Assembly: GCF_003545885.1 (NCBI RefSeq)
Contig: NZ_QHCT01000006.1
Location: 148,501 to 212,500 of the forward strand
DNA: 64,000 nt
Direction of reading: 5' to 3'
Source of the DNA: Leptospira stimsonii
GTDB taxonomy: Bacteria; Spirochaetota; Leptospiria; Leptospirales; Leptospiraceae
Position numbers and translations under genes: made by a program. Below are positions 1 to 13,302 of the stretch, in pieces. The notes below the pieces were generated by a model, which was given only the letters and a program-made list of their open reading frames with translations, did no database searches and had not been told where the DNA came from. Position 1 is the first letter of the stretch, and each line of letters starts with the position of its first letter.

Positions 1-4
1 AATA

Positions 5-595
<591 letters not shown>

Positions 596-772
596 AAAAA
601 CAAAACCCTCTCTTTGTTTCCAAACCTTTTCTCCGCAACGAAACGGTTCGATTCTTTTCGATTTCGATTTCGATCGAAAAATTATAATTGAATCCTGGAA
701 ATCTACGTTCCTCTCAAGATTTATTCCCGGATCGGCCCCGCCTTTCGAGTCCAAAGAGAAATGATCCATTCA

Positions 773-810
773 TTTTATAGAATATTCTTATTTTAGAATG
801 TTCTATAAAA
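773..810. terminator. Bidirectional hairpin terminator
   Basis: A 16-bp stem (773-788 with 795-810, one G-U pair) encloses a 6-nt loop. It starts with TTTT and ends with AAAA, so it can terminate on either strand. It sits between the convergent thioesterase and SMR genes. Confidence 0.7.
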
Positions 811-824
811 CTAAGTTTTTAGAA

Positions 825-1148
825 TCAAGATTCCGAGACGAGGAATTTAAGACCGAATACGGAAAGAATCAATGTGGATAGAAAAAAACCTCTCCAGAAG
901 TCCAAAGGTTCCCCGTGAAGAACAACCCCGACGATTACCGTTCCTACCGCGCCCAATCCGGTCCACACCGCGTAGCCCGTTCCGATAGGAATCGTTTGAA
1001 TCGCTTTGTTTAAGAATACGAGACTCAAGACCGCCGAAATTCCGAAACCGACGGTCCAAATCGGCTTTGAAAAATTCTCGGAAAGTTTCAGACAAGTAGT
1101 AAAACCGATTTCAAAAGCGGAAGCAACGATGAGATAGATCCAAGCCAT
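825..1148 (-). CDS. SMR-family small multidrug/guanidinium exporter (SugE/Gdx-like)
   Basis: A 107-residue protein with four hydrophobic segments, the usual size of the small multidrug resistance family, which works as an inner-membrane dimer exchanging protons for cations. The essential Glu is at residue 13 in the first helix. The YAVWTGLGAVG segment in helix 3 and the GLK near the C-terminus fit the SugE/Gdx branch better than EmrE. Gdx members export guanidinium, but no guanidine riboswitch is evident in the 185 bases upstream, so the substrate stays open. The gene stands alone and converges with the thioesterase gene. Confidence 0.85.
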   Translation of the reverse strand: MAWIYLIVASAFEIGFTTCLKLSENFSKPIWTVGFGISAVLSLVFLNKAIQTIPIGTGYAVWTGLGAVGTVIVGVVLHGEPLDFWRGFFLSTLILSVFGLKFLVSES

Positions 1149-1333
1149 AAATCCAATGTTTAAAAGAAGGCCTCGCTTACAAGTTCATTGTTACTTGAAC
1201 GGTTTCTAAAGGGAAATCGGACATTTCAAAATTCTTCTTCTCACAAATTGTAACTTTTTTGGATACAACCTGACTTAAGAAAGTCTAACTAAAATAATCA
1301 GTACGGATTTCCGGAAACAAAAGGAGAAAGTCA

Positions 1334-2008
1334 TTGATAGAATTATATACGGCGTCGACCCCGAATGGAAGGAAAGCTTCCATCATGTTAGAAGAATTAG
1401 GAATTCCTTATACAGTTCACCCGATCGATTTCGGCAAATTGGAACAGAAGGAAGAATGGTTTTTAAAGATCAATCCGAACGGAAGAATCCCGGCGATCAT
1501 CGATAAAGACAACGGGGACTTTCCTGTTTTTGAATCCGGAGCAATTCTTCTCTACTTGGCTGAAAAGACGGGAAAGCTCTTACCAAAAGATCCGAAGGAA
1601 AGAAGCGTCGCGATCCAGTGGTTGATGTTTCAAATGGGCGGCGTCGGCCCGATGCAAGGTCAGGCCGGAGTATTCTTAAAATACGCTCCCGAAAAAATTC
1701 CTTTTGCGATCGCGAGATATCAAAATGAAACCAAACGTCTTTATTCCGTTCTAGATCGCAGATTAGGTGAGGCGAAATACCTCGGAGGAAACGAACTTTC
1801 CATCGCGGACATTGCGACCTGGCCTTGGGTGAACGTTCACGACTATATTGAAATTTCTCTGGATGAATTTCCGAATCTAAAACGCTGGGATGAGGAATTG
1901 GCAAAACGTCCCGCTTTTATTAAAGGAAAAGATATTCCGAATAAAGTGGAATACAAAAAAGACGAGGAAGAACTCAGAAAGAAAGGCCAAGCTATATTAG
2001 GAAAATAG
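1334..2008 (+). CDS. Glutathione S-transferase family protein
   Basis: A 224-residue soluble GST. The N-terminal thioredoxin-like domain (about 1-80) carries the cis-proline segment NGRIPAI and the glutathione-contacting ESGAI. An all-helical C-terminal domain follows (about 90-210), with the conserved [11 protein letters not shown] segment. The sequence resembles the Nu-class YfcG/YghU group, which has disulfide-bond reductase activity; this is inferred by resemblance. The start is TTG, chosen because AAGGAG lies seven bases upstream and the reading frame begins at the fold's first strand. It converges with the histidine kinase gene, only four bases away. Confidence 0.85.
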   Translation: MIELYTASTPNGRKASIMLEELGIPYTVHPIDFGKLEQKEEWFLKINPNGRIPAIIDKDNGDFPVFESGAILLYLAEKTGKLLPKDPKERSVAIQWLMFQMGGVGPMQGQAGVFLKYAPEKIPFAIARYQNETKRLYSVLDRRLGEAKYLGGNELSIADIATWPWVNVHDYIEISLDEFPNLKRWDEELAKRPAFIKGKDIPNKVEYKKDEEELRKKGQAILGK

Positions 2009-2012
2009 AATT

Positions 2013-4124
<2,112 letters not shown>

Positions 4125-4240
4125 CAGTCGCTCACAAACGACGAACAGTATGAATGTGAATCATTCTTTCCGTCGATCCATTTTCTCATAGATAGGACTT
4201 TCAAAAAAATAATTCTAACTCAAAAAGTTAAGAAAATAAA

Positions 4241-4975
4241 CTAAAAGAGAGTACGATCGCTTTTTTCGAAGAGATGAGGAACTCCGTTGATCGAAACAGG
4301 AAGATACTTTCCTCTCACCCAACGAAACGTGCTGACGGAAGTATTCCAAATCCAAGGCATCCAGGCGAAACAATCCTCATCCTGACGCAAAAGCCGATTC
4401 AATACTAAAGATATAGGAGTCCCCGATGTGAAGATAAAACTTCGTTCCTTATCGGAAGGCGAAAACCAAACATTAGAAGAATGGAATACTCTTTTCTCGA
4501 AAGCGGAAAAAGTCTCGATCCCTTCCGGAGTGTCCTTTCCTTCTTTCCAGATTTTGAGAATTTCCTCGGTCAATTTAAAGAACAAAGCCGCGGATCGAAT
4601 TCCTCCCTTGAGTCGAACCTTGCCGAACTGGAGGAGGGTCTTTTCGAAGTCGGTTCGCCGAGACGCGATCAATTTGGAATAAGAACCCCAGAGTTCCGGT
4701 GCGAATTCGTTCCAACCTGAATCTCTATGCAAAAAGGATTCGATGGAGAATTTTTCCTGTTGCCCCACGACCGACTTCACTCCTTCCAAAAACGATTCTC
4801 CGGTTTCTAAATGTCTACGCATGGTTCCGGTGATGATTCGATCCGGAATTTCTCCGTTAGTCGCCATATGACGACCCAGAGCGAAGGCCTGTTTTTTTCC
4901 GTGAGAAGTGAGAAGATCGTAGTCCGATCCTTGAGAATTGGCCTGACCATGACGAACAAGATAAACGACGGACAT
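4241..4975 (-). CDS. Histidine phosphatase superfamily protein, atypical second motif
   Basis: A 244-residue protein of the phosphoglycerate-mutase-like histidine phosphatase superfamily. The RHG motif is present in YLVRHGQA at residues 6-13. The usual second catalytic His near the C-terminus (SHG context) reads FTSGTPISL here, so Ser occupies the His position. It may be a low-activity or altered-chemistry member. The gene starts 10 bases after the DUF6285 gene and is the last of a tight group with acyl-CoA dehydrogenase and phosphotransferase genes. Its substrate may be a phosphorylated intermediate of that route; this is inferred from context only. Confidence 0.8.
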   Translation of the reverse strand: MSVVYLVRHGQANSQGSDYDLLTSHGKKQAFALGRHMATNGEIPDRIITGTMRRHLETGESFLEGVKSVVGQQEKFSIESFLHRDSGWNEFAPELWGSYSKLIASRRTDFEKTLLQFGKVRLKGGIRSAALFFKLTEEILKIWKEGKDTPEGIETFSAFEKRVFHSSNVWFSPSDKERSFIFTSGTPISLVLNRLLRQDEDCFAWMPWIWNTSVSTFRWVRGKYLPVSINGVPHLFEKSDRTLF

Positions 4976-4985
4976 GAATTCTTTC

Positions 4986-5381
4986 TTAACTTTCCGTAGT
5001 GAATCTAGGATTGGTCACTTCTACCTTTTCTCTCACCGTCTCCTTAACGTGATTCCAATATTCGGAATCCTCGATGGATAACTTTTCCTTTCTGATTCTA
5101 TCGCGAAGCTCTAAGTTCCATGTATTTGCGAGATTCTTTTTTTCGTTGAGAGTGGAAGGGAACGAAGTTGCCTTTTTTAAGAGTTTGGAAAGTCTGAGAA
5201 GTTCTTTGTCGAGCGACTCTTCTCCGGAACGGATTTCTCTGGAGATCACCCCTAACATATTCCAACTTACTAATGTTTTATAGGATAAAAGATCCTTATC
5301 CTTAAACTGCGGAAGAACTTCCTTCATTAGGAAATCCTGAATCGCTTCCAGAAGATCCGTCGAGCTCGGCTTATCTTGCAT
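4986..5381 (-). CDS. DUF6285 domain protein (LvaB-like small partner)
   Basis: A 131-residue helical soluble protein without signal peptide. I recognise it as DUF6285, a family commonly found next to APH-like phosphotransferases and acyl-CoA dehydrogenases. From memory, the Pseudomonas levulinate operon has a comparable small protein, LvaB, that supports the kinase LvaA. The start overlaps the end of the phosphotransferase gene by 11 bases, consistent with translational coupling and a physical complex. No catalytic residues can be assigned. The assignment rests on length, context and general resemblance. Confidence 0.7.
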   Translation of the reverse strand: MQDKPSSTDLLEAIQDFLMKEVLPQFKDKDLLSYKTLVSWNMLGVISREIRSGEESLDKELLRLSKLLKKATSFPSTLNEKKNLANTWNLELRDRIRKEKLSIEDSEYWNHVKETVREKVEVTNPRFTTES

Positions 5382-6411
5382 TTTCTATGATCCTCATCGC
5401 TTCGTATTCCATTTCGCACGCCCTTCTTCCGATTGCGGCCAATTCGATTCCTTTATCTTTTCCGGAAAGATGTCTTTCCGATTGACCGATACAACCGATC
5501 GCCCATCTAAGATTTCCCATCACTTCCCAATAGGTAATCATTGAAGGATCCAGAGTCACGCCCGAGGCTTTTTCATACGCTTCGTAGAATTCAGAACGAT
5601 CGGCGAAACCTCCCGCTTCCTTATTCAATTTTCCGAATCTCCAGTCCCTCATACAAAGCCAAGTGAGATCTTCGTGACGATCCCCCCAGTGCGCGAATTC
5701 CCAGTCTACGATTCCTTGGAGACCGTCCGGAGTGACCATAAAATTCCCTGTCCTAAAGTCTCCATGGATAAGAACGACGTTGTCCGAAGGCTTGGCGTTT
5801 TTCTCAAGCCAGTTGAGAATCATCTCCATAGCGGGATAACTTTCCGTCTTTTTTTCCAATTCCAAACGAAGAGAATGAATCGATCCGGTAGCGACGGTCT
5901 TATCTTTCGAATCTTGTCCCATCCAAAGAACTTTTTTTAACTTCTCGTCCTTACAGCTCTCCGGTTTTACGGAATGAATCTTCGCGAGATTTTCCGCAAG
6001 GTCCAACGTGAGTTGTTTACGAATTTTGTTAAGCGAAGGGTCCTTTACGATATATCTTCCGGTCGCCTTACCGGAGATTTTCTGCATAAAATAAAACGGA
6101 CTTCCGGTTACGGATCGATCGGTTTCAAGCCAAAAAGGTCGCGGAGTTTTGACTCCGGCTTTGTAAGCGAGATCACAAACCCCGAATTCGTCTTCACGAC
6201 TCAGGGAAGCCAATAAAGCCGCGCCCTTGTCCGTTCGAAATACGGTTTCATACGATCCCTTTTCCGGTCCGTCCTCGACCTTGAGTTCCGCCAAAAAATT
6301 TTCCTGGCAGGCTCCCCCGCTCAAAGAGACCATCGCCTGAATCTCCGTCTTTCCCTTCAATCGTCCGGAAAGATATACTTCCAAAACGTTTTTTAATTCT
6401 GTATCGTTCAT
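5371..6411 (-). CDS. APH-like phosphotransferase (ACAD10/LvaA-type kinase)
   Basis: A 346-residue protein with the aminoglycoside-phosphotransferase/choline-kinase fold. The catalytic loop HGDFRTGN and the metal-binding DWEF lie in the C-terminal half, about 15 residues apart. Its partners are acyl-CoA dehydrogenase and DUF6285 genes, not resistance genes. The closest functional models are the kinase domain of mammalian ACAD10/ACAD11 and bacterial LvaA, which phosphorylate the 4-hydroxyl of 4-hydroxyacyl-CoA. That role is inferred from family and context. It lies 22 bases after the dehydrogenase gene and overlaps the next gene by 11 bases, so it is clearly operonic. Confidence 0.82.
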   Translation of the reverse strand: MNDTELKNVLEVYLSGRLKGKTEIQAMVSLSGGACQENFLAELKVEDGPEKGSYETVFRTDKGAALLASLSREDEFGVCDLAYKAGVKTPRPFWLETDRSVTGSPFYFMQKISGKATGRYIVKDPSLNKIRKQLTLDLAENLAKIHSVKPESCKDEKLKKVLWMGQDSKDKTVATGSIHSLRLELEKKTESYPAMEMILNWLEKNAKPSDNVVLIHGDFRTGNFMVTPDGLQGIVDWEFAHWGDRHEDLTWLCMRDWRFGKLNKEAGGFADRSEFYEAYEKASGVTLDPSMITYWEVMGNLRWAIGCIGQSERHLSGKDKGIELAAIGRRACEMEYEAMRIIENAR

Positions 6412-6433
6412 ATTTTTAGTAAATTCTAATATT

Positions 6434-7609
6434 CTAAAATTCGTGTTTGCCGCTGACCAGATTTCGTCCGATCACCATCTTATGAACCTCGCTCGGTCCA
6501 TCGGCGATTCTTGCGGCTCTCGCGTCCCGGTAAAAAAGCTCCAACTTCATATCTCGTCCGTAACCGTGGGACCCGCAGATCTGAATCGCTCGATCGATCA
6601 CTTTGCAAAGGGTTTCTGACACGCTCCATTTCGCCATCGAGATGATTAGTCTTGCGTCTTCTCCCGCTCTGAGAGTATGGGCGGCCTTGAGAGTCAGCAT
6701 ATATCCCGATTCTATTTCAAGCGCGGATTCAGCGAACATCCATTGAATTCCCTGGTGATCCGCGATTCTTTGCCCAAAGACCTGTCTTTTGAGCGCGTAT
6801 TCTCTTGCGATTTCTATGGATCTTCTCGCGAGTCCGAGCCATCGCATACAGTGCGTTAGACGAGCGGGACCCAAACGTTCTTGGGACCATTTAAAACCTT
6901 CGCCAACTCTTCCGAGAATCGCAGACTCTGGAACTCTTACGTTTTCGAATTTTAATTCGCAATGACCGCCGGGCCCGTGAGAACCCATCACTCCGATTTC
7001 CCGAACCATCGTATAACCCGGAGTATCCGTCGGAACCAAGAACATCGTGGTTCTTCTAAAAGAATCGGCCACCTTGGACATTACGATCAAAAACGAAGCG
7101 CCGTTTGCACCCGTACAATACCATTTGTGTCCGTTGATCACGTATTCGTTTCCGTCTTTGACGGCGTTTGTAAAAAGGGTTTGAGGATCGGCCCCTGCGC
7201 CGGGAGGAGGTTCGGTCATCGCAAATGCGGAACGAATTTTTCCCTGAGTTAAAGGATAATAATATTTCTCTTTTTGTTCTTTGTTCGCGGCGATATGCAG
7301 AAGATGCATGTTCCCTTCGTCGGGTGCGTCGCAGTTGCAGAGATACGGTGCGATCGGAGATCTTCCGAGTTCGGAGAAGATGATGGCGGTTCCCACCATG
7401 TCCAAGCCGAGTCCGCCTTCCGACTTAGGAAGATGCGGAGTCCAGAGTCCGAGTTCTTTTACTTTTTTACGGAGATCTTCCGTGATTTTTTCCGGCATTC
7501 TTCCGTGATCGTAATCGTAATGATCCTCGGCGGGAATCGCGTAGTTTTCCACGAAATCGCGAACTCTCTTTTTAACCTCTTCCACTTCCGGCGGTATTGT
7601 AAAATCCAT
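6434..7609 (-). CDS. Acyl-CoA dehydrogenase family protein (ACAD10/LvaC-like)
   Basis: A 391-residue FAD enzyme of the acyl-CoA dehydrogenase family. The flavin/substrate signature [14 protein letters not shown] is near residue 130 and the C-terminal helix block [20 protein letters not shown] near 345. Where short- and medium-chain enzymes have the catalytic Glu in an EGT context, this one reads ADGPSEVH, the form I associate with ACAD10/11-type enzymes. GGGGAGGAAGG lies just before the ATG, a strong ribosome-binding site. It is the first gene of a tight set with the phosphotransferase, DUF6285 and phosphatase genes. A role in phosphate elimination from 4-phospho-acyl-CoA is inferred. Confidence 0.88.
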   Translation of the reverse strand: MDFTIPPEVEEVKKRVRDFVENYAIPAEDHYDYDHGRMPEKITEDLRKKVKELGLWTPHLPKSEGGLGLDMVGTAIIFSELGRSPIAPYLCNCDAPDEGNMHLLHIAANKEQKEKYYYPLTQGKIRSAFAMTEPPPGAGADPQTLFTNAVKDGNEYVINGHKWYCTGANGASFLIVMSKVADSFRRTTMFLVPTDTPGYTMVREIGVMGSHGPGGHCELKFENVRVPESAILGRVGEGFKWSQERLGPARLTHCMRWLGLARRSIEIAREYALKRQVFGQRIADHQGIQWMFAESALEIESGYMLTLKAAHTLRAGEDARLIISMAKWSVSETLCKVIDRAIQICGSHGYGRDMKLELFYRDARAARIADGPSEVHKMVIGRNLVSGKHEF

Positions 7610-7679
7610 CCTTCCTCCCCTTTGATATCGGCGACTTATATATTTATATGTTCACACTCATCGACATATCGCAAATTTT

Positions 7680-7979
7680 TTAGGCTTCTAAAAATTTTAC
7701 AACTTCTTTTAGAGTATCTACGATCAACGTCTTATCAACGGAGTAATAGATTTCTTTTCCTTCCTTCCTGGATGAAACAAGATTTAGAAGTTTCATCTTG
7801 TTTAGATGATGAGAGATCGTCGTTCTAGAAATATCGAATTCTTTTGCGATATCTCCGGCTTTAACCTCGCGATGACAGGAAAGAATTTTAGCGATTTTGA
7901 GTTTTACCGGGTCGGAAATCGCGGACATCAGCTGAAGGGTCGCCTCGGTTTCGAAAGGAAATTTCTTTTTTTTCTTCAT
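7680..7979 (-). CDS. ArsR-family winged-helix repressor
   Basis: A roughly 99-residue DNA-binding protein. LMSAISDPVKLKIAKILS starts the winged helix, and the recognition helix is in IAKEFDISRTTISHHLNKM. No Cys metal ligands are seen, so it probably senses an organic ligand. I prefer the ATG at 7979; a TTG at 8009 would add ten basic residues. It lies 10-40 bases after the lactonase-like gene and 70 bases before the dehydrogenase gene. That 70-base gap holds an AT-rich imperfect palindrome near 7636-7651 that could be its operator, so it likely controls the downstream catabolic set. Confidence 0.85.
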   Translation of the reverse strand: MKKKKKFPFETEATLQLMSAISDPVKLKIAKILSCHREVKAGDIAKEFDISRTTISHHLNKMKLLNLVSSRKEGKEIYYSVDKTLIVDTLKEVVKFLEA

Positions 7980-8019
7980 TCTTATTTCTTGATGGAATCT
8001 TCTCCGCAATCTCTCTCAA

Positions 8020-9093
8020 CTACGGGTTCAATTTGTATTTTCCGATTCGATCATTGTGAAGACTCCCTAAATAGAGAAAACCATTTTTATATTTTACGGA
8101 AGTGATCGCTTTCAAATGTTTTCCACTGGGTTCTTGAAAACTACGAAGCGGCGTACCGTTTTCATCCAAAAGAAGAACGAATCCGTACGGTTGCGCTTTG
8201 GGCCAGAGAAATTTCGGAAGTTTTGCGATGAATGTTTTCAAACCCGGACGAGGATGCAGAATGGAATCCATCAATGAATTTCGAACCGTAAAAAGCGCCA
8301 GATAAAAAGTTCCGTTTCCATCGGAGGAAATGTTGTCCGGAAAACCCGGAAGATTTTCGATAAAAAAATCGTTCTGACCCGCTTTCGGTCCTTTTAACCA
8401 GTAACGTCGAATTCGATAACGATACGTTTCATTCACCAGAACGAAATCCTCGTTTTGGGAAAGAGCGACTCCATTCGCAAAGTATAATTCTTTTAACAAA
8501 ACCTCCGTTCTTCCGGTGGATGGATCGTATCGTAAGAGTCTTCCGTTCGGTCTCGCTTCCATCAAGTCGTAGAGATATTCCTGACTCCCGTATTTATCGG
8601 AGGCGTCCGAAAAGTAAACGGTCCCATCCTTTGCGACGTCGAGATCGTCCGTAAAACGAAACGGAACACCTTCCGCTTCCGTGGTGAGAACTTTAATCTC
8701 CCCTTTCCTTCCAATCTCCAGAAGACCTTTGTCCGCATCGGCGACGATCAAACGCCCGTCCGAAAGAAGTTTGTTACCCAAGGGTCTTCCTCCGGTGGCC
8801 GCGTAGGCTTTGACGTTTCCTTCGGGAGAAATATGTACGATCTTTCCGTTTTCACAAGAAGTAAAGACGTTTCCATGATCATCCACTTCCATGTCCTCCG
8901 GACCTTGAAGTTTTCCCGGCGCGATCAGTTCCGCGTTCACTAACAACTGGTTAGGTGCAAACGCGCCTTCCATCAAAGGAGGAATAGGAGGATCGTAAGC
9001 AACGGGGTCGATTGGAGAAGGTGTAAAAAACGAATACCCGATTCCGGATAAGATAAGAATTGAAAAAACGGCAAGAATCCGAGTCCGGTTCAT
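8020..9093 (-). CDS. SMP-30/gluconolactonase-like beta-propeller, membrane-anchored or exported
   Basis: A 357-residue protein resembling the SMP-30/strictosidine-synthase/paraoxonase-like six-bladed propellers, many of which are calcium-dependent lactonases. An N-terminal hydrophobic helix (residues 5-22) is a signal anchor or signal peptide. The propeller signature is seen in LPGFPDNISSDGNGTFYLAL and in MEVDDHGNVFTSCENGKI. I place the start at 9093 because GGGAGG sits just ahead of it; the frame extends to a TTG at 9153. It precedes arsR and the acyl-CoA dehydrogenase set. A lactonase feeding 4-hydroxyacids into that set is an attractive inference, not shown. Confidence 0.8.
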   Translation of the reverse strand: MNRTRILAVFSILILSGIGYSFFTPSPIDPVAYDPPIPPLMEGAFAPNQLLVNAELIAPGKLQGPEDMEVDDHGNVFTSCENGKIVHISPEGNVKAYAATGGRPLGNKLLSDGRLIVADADKGLLEIGRKGEIKVLTTEAEGVPFRFTDDLDVAKDGTVYFSDASDKYGSQEYLYDLMEARPNGRLLRYDPSTGRTEVLLKELYFANGVALSQNEDFVLVNETYRYRIRRYWLKGPKAGQNDFFIENLPGFPDNISSDGNGTFYLALFTVRNSLMDSILHPRPGLKTFIAKLPKFLWPKAQPYGFVLLLDENGTPLRSFQEPSGKHLKAITSVKYKNGFLYLGSLHNDRIGKYKLNP

Positions 9094-9380
9094 GCTTCCT
9101 CCCTTGTCGCTTGAAAGACCCCAAAGAAATAACGGAGACAAAAGAAGAGTCAACTTGATTTTACTTAATTATAAGTTTCTATTCATTCTATGATTCGCCA
9201 AAAAAATCAAAGAAGAGTCAAAAGAAGAATCTTCGCTTTTATCTCTGAAAATAGAAACGTAGATTTTGATTGATTCTGGTTCCACGCCCTACCAAGCTGG
9301 TGCAGACCTCACGAAAGAATTTATGAATTTCTCTAAAAACAAAATTCTTATCAGATTATAAATAAGGTCCGCAAAGAACT

Positions 9381-10009
<629 letters not shown>

Positions 10010-10013
<4 letters not shown>

Positions 10014-11221
10014 ACTCGAAGCCATTCTTAGAAGTAAAAGAAAAACACAAAAAAAGACTCTTTTACTTAGACAATCTCCGTTCCTTTGCCCTTTTGCTCG
10101 GACTTGTATTTCACGTAGCGATCGTCTACGCGGCGGAAATCAAATACCCGCTTCGTAACGAGGAACGATCCGAAGTCTTCGACGTATTCGGAGAATGGGT
10201 GCACGTTTTTAGAATGCCCTTATTCTTCTTTCTTTCCGGATATTTCACGGAAGTCATCTTTCGATCCAAGTCTCTCAAAGAATTTCTAAAGATGCGGATC
10301 TTTCGAATATTCATTCCCACCGTTATCGGAATTTTACTCTTCGCACCGATGCAATCCTTCGTCTCCCTTTTGCAGGCTGGTGAAAAACCTTCCTACTTGG
10401 ATTTCTATTTTAGAATTTTCTTAAATGGGAATATACGCCCTTCCCACCTTTGGTTTCTTTACTTCTTAATCCTATTCACGGTCTTACATCTTCTGATCCG
10501 AAAAATCACCCTTCCTCTTTCCTCGTTTCTAAAAAGAGAACCCGAGCAAAAGACATTCTATCAAGAATTCAAAACGATCTCGATCTTCACTTTGATCAGC
10601 GTCGTAGGAACTTGCTTGATCAATCTTTTTTATATGAAAGACGATTCCTGGTACGCGATCGAACCGGTGAACTTCGTTTACAACTATACCTTTTTTCTTT
10701 GCGGAAGCCTTCTCATTTCCAAGGAGAATCTACTTTTGGAACCGCAATCCGATAAATTTTGGATCTGGGGAACTCTCGCTTTGTTAAGCTTCTGGGGTTT
10801 TTATGAGATCAGTAGAATCGATCCTTTTTGGTCTTACTTCGGTTATACGGGAAATTGGAGAAGAGTCCTTCATATCTTTTTGAAGTGTGCGACGGGTTGG
10901 CTCTTCATCCGACTTTTGATCGGAATTTTCCAAAAATTTTTCGACTTTAAGAACACATATACGGAATATATGAGAACCGCGAGTTTGCCGATTTATTTAG
11001 TACATCATCCTGTTTCTTTGCTCGCGGGATTTTACGTGGTTCATAGTTCCTTAGGAATCGCCGGAAAATTCCTACTTCACTTGTTTCTGGTCCTTTCCAT
11101 CACATTAGCATTCTATCATTTTCTAATACGTCCTTTCCGATGGATCAATCTAATTCTCGGAAATCAAATTCCACAAAAAAAGAAACCGTTCCCAGGAGTG
11201 TCCAGTGAACTCAAAGTTTAA
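10010..11221 (+). CDS. Acyltransferase 3 family membrane protein
   Basis: A 403-residue integral membrane protein with about ten hydrophobic segments, of the acyltransferase-3/OpgC/OafA type that acylates extracytoplasmic sugars or glucans. The family N-terminus is seen as [16 protein letters not shown], with the conserved His at its end. The start is TTG inside the stop of the cNMP-binding gene. The next gene starts 17 bases before its end, so three genes form a tight operon. The acceptor is unknown; an envelope polysaccharide or periplasmic glucan is plausible. Confidence 0.85.
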
Positions 11222-12560
11222 GAAGCCGCTTTTCAAATCGAAAACGTTTCTACTCATCCCCATCTTTCTCTTTCTTGTCTGTTGCGAGAGCGGGAATTCC
11301 TCTTTAATTTCGTCTCCGTCCAATCGCGAGAAAAGCGGAACCACCTCCGTCAAGTTCAGCATCCATCCTTACAAAGGAACGGTCGTAAAAACGGGGGAAG
11401 AAATTCTTCCTTTTAAAGTTTTGGAAACGGATAAGAATATCGCGCTTGTCGAGATGGAAGTTCCCGTTTACAAGGACGAAAAGGGAATCGAGTTAAAACT
11501 TTCCTCTCCCGGTTTTCAAAATTCTTCTTATTATGCGAAGAGCGCGGCGGACTTAAGCGAAAAACTCATCGCCTTGGACAAAGAAGGCGTAACGCATCGT
11601 TTTACGATGCGCTTAAAAACGGGAATGCAACCTAAGAGTGTACGTTTTATCGATAACACGAGACTTGCGATTCCACTCTTAGAAGACGAAGGAATGGACG
11701 TCCTTGACATCAAAACGGGAGAAACGGTTCGTCTCGCTCCTCCGGAAAAATACAAAAAGAAACTCGGCTTTGTCGAAACGATCTCAATTCCCGAACACAA
11801 CGAACTCTGGGTAAGCCAGATGCAGGCGAACGCGGTTCACGTATTCGATTTAAAAACTCTCGCGTACAAAGCGACAGTGGATCTTACCGGGAAATGGTCC
11901 AAAATTCTTCTCTACGACCCTACGAGAGATCTCGTCTATTGTTCCAATTGGATCAGCGAAGACATTTCCGTGATCGATAGAAAGACAAAAACCGAAATCC
12001 GAAAGACGGACAAGATCGGACTTCCGAGAGGACTTCTTCTTTCCAAAGATGGAAAGGAATTGTATATCGCGCAGTTCTCCGCAAGCAATCAGGAATCGAG
12101 CGGAGGAAGACTCGGGATCTACTCGATGGAAAAGGAAAAGCTCATCGATACGATCGGGCCGCCCGGAAACAAAAGACATATCGTTCCCGGTCCGGTGGAA
12201 AACAAAATCTACGTTTCCGATATGTGTTGTAGCAAAATCGAAGTCTATGATCTCAAAGAAAAGAAGGTTCAGAAGACGATTCCCGTATTCGATAAACCGA
12301 ATACGATTGCACTTTCTCCCGATGGAAAGTATCTCTACGTTTCCTGCCGAGGCCCGAACAATCCGACGGAAGGTTATCTCAAAAAAGGTCTTGTTCTAGG
12401 AAGGGTTTACGTCATCGATACAGCAACGGATACGGTAAAAGAATTTTGGGAAGCGGGAAATCAACCGACCGGCCTCGATGTTTCACCCGATAATCGATAT
12501 CTTGTAATTTCGGATTTCTTAGATCATCAGATCCGAGTTTATCGGAGAGACGGATTCTAG
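11205..12560 (+). CDS. YncE-like beta-propeller lipoprotein
   Basis: A 451-residue protein with a lipoprotein signal ([11 protein letters not shown], Cys near residue 23-24) and a C-terminal YVTN/YncE-type seven-bladed propeller. Repeats such as [14 protein letters not shown] and [14 protein letters not shown] are characteristic. The start is GTG, overlapping the acyltransferase gene by 17 bases, with GGAG upstream. It probably sits in the inner or outer membrane facing the periplasm or surface. Such propellers bind proteins or ligands; the function is unknown. Confidence 0.82.
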   Translation: MNSKFKKPLFKSKTFLLIPIFLFLVCCESGNSSLISSPSNREKSGTTSVKFSIHPYKGTVVKTGEEILPFKVLETDKNIALVEMEVPVYKDEKGIELKLSSPGFQNSSYYAKSAADLSEKLIALDKEGVTHRFTMRLKTGMQPKSVRFIDNTRLAIPLLEDEGMDVLDIKTGETVRLAPPEKYKKKLGFVETISIPEHNELWVSQMQANAVHVFDLKTLAYKATVDLTGKWSKILLYDPTRDLVYCSNWISEDISVIDRKTKTEIRKTDKIGLPRGLLLSKDGKELYIAQFSASNQESSGGRLGIYSMEKEKLIDTIGPPGNKRHIVPGPVENKIYVSDMCCSKIEVYDLKEKKVQKTIPVFDKPNTIALSPDGKYLYVSCRGPNNPTEGYLKKGLVLGRVYVIDTATDTVKEFWEAGNQPTGLDVSPDNRYLVISDFLDHQIRVYRRDGF

Positions 12561-12616
12561 TTTGAAAACCGAGAACGTTTTTTTCTTAAAAAACTGTTGC
12601 TTTTGAGAACTCAATT

Positions 12617-12709
<93 letters not shown>

Positions 12710-12719
12710 CCGGTATTTG

Positions 12720-12821
<102 letters not shown>

Positions 12822-13302
12822 CAATTTTCCCCCTTCTCACTTTTAGATTAGAATCCGAATTCCGGCAACGAAGGAATATTCTTTTTTTTGAATATGTCCT
12901 CCCGAGATCGGGAAACGAGGGTGTTTCCACTTTTTCTTTCTAAAGAATCGAGTCCGTTGAAATCCGAAAACCTTCGATGAAGGTTCCAACAAAGTCCTTT
13001 CTGAAAAAAACCGCTTGATACGGACTTAAAGCCCGTCTAAGGATAAAATTAGGAATGGACTACGTTCATCAATGAAAGAAGAAGCCGAATCTTCTTCCTT
13101 CCTGAATTTGAGCCCAAATCAAAGTTTGGTCAAACGGAACAATATATTAGAAATATCTAATTTATTTCGATTCCTACACGCCGGATCATAAAAAGACCTT
13201 GTAACTTTTTGAAAGTAAGATAGAATCTTATACAGAACCGATCGTCGACTTTTACTTGTGTTCAGAACAGAATCCGATCTCCGGAAATAGAAAGGCAAAG
13301 CA
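12822..13302. other. Gene-free stretch between the tRNAs and the flavin-polyferredoxin gene
   Basis: About 480 bases with no convincing reading frame on either strand. It presumably holds the promoter of the following gene, but I cannot fix a promoter with confidence. Confidence 0.5.

Noticed and set aside
1149..1333. Guanidine riboswitch upstream of the SMR gene
   Set aside because: None of the conserved guanidine riboswitch core motifs could be recognised by eye in this gap.
5371..6411. Aminoglycoside resistance gene
   Set aside because: The fold is APH-like, but the operon with acyl-CoA dehydrogenase and DUF6285 points to metabolism, not antibiotic resistance.
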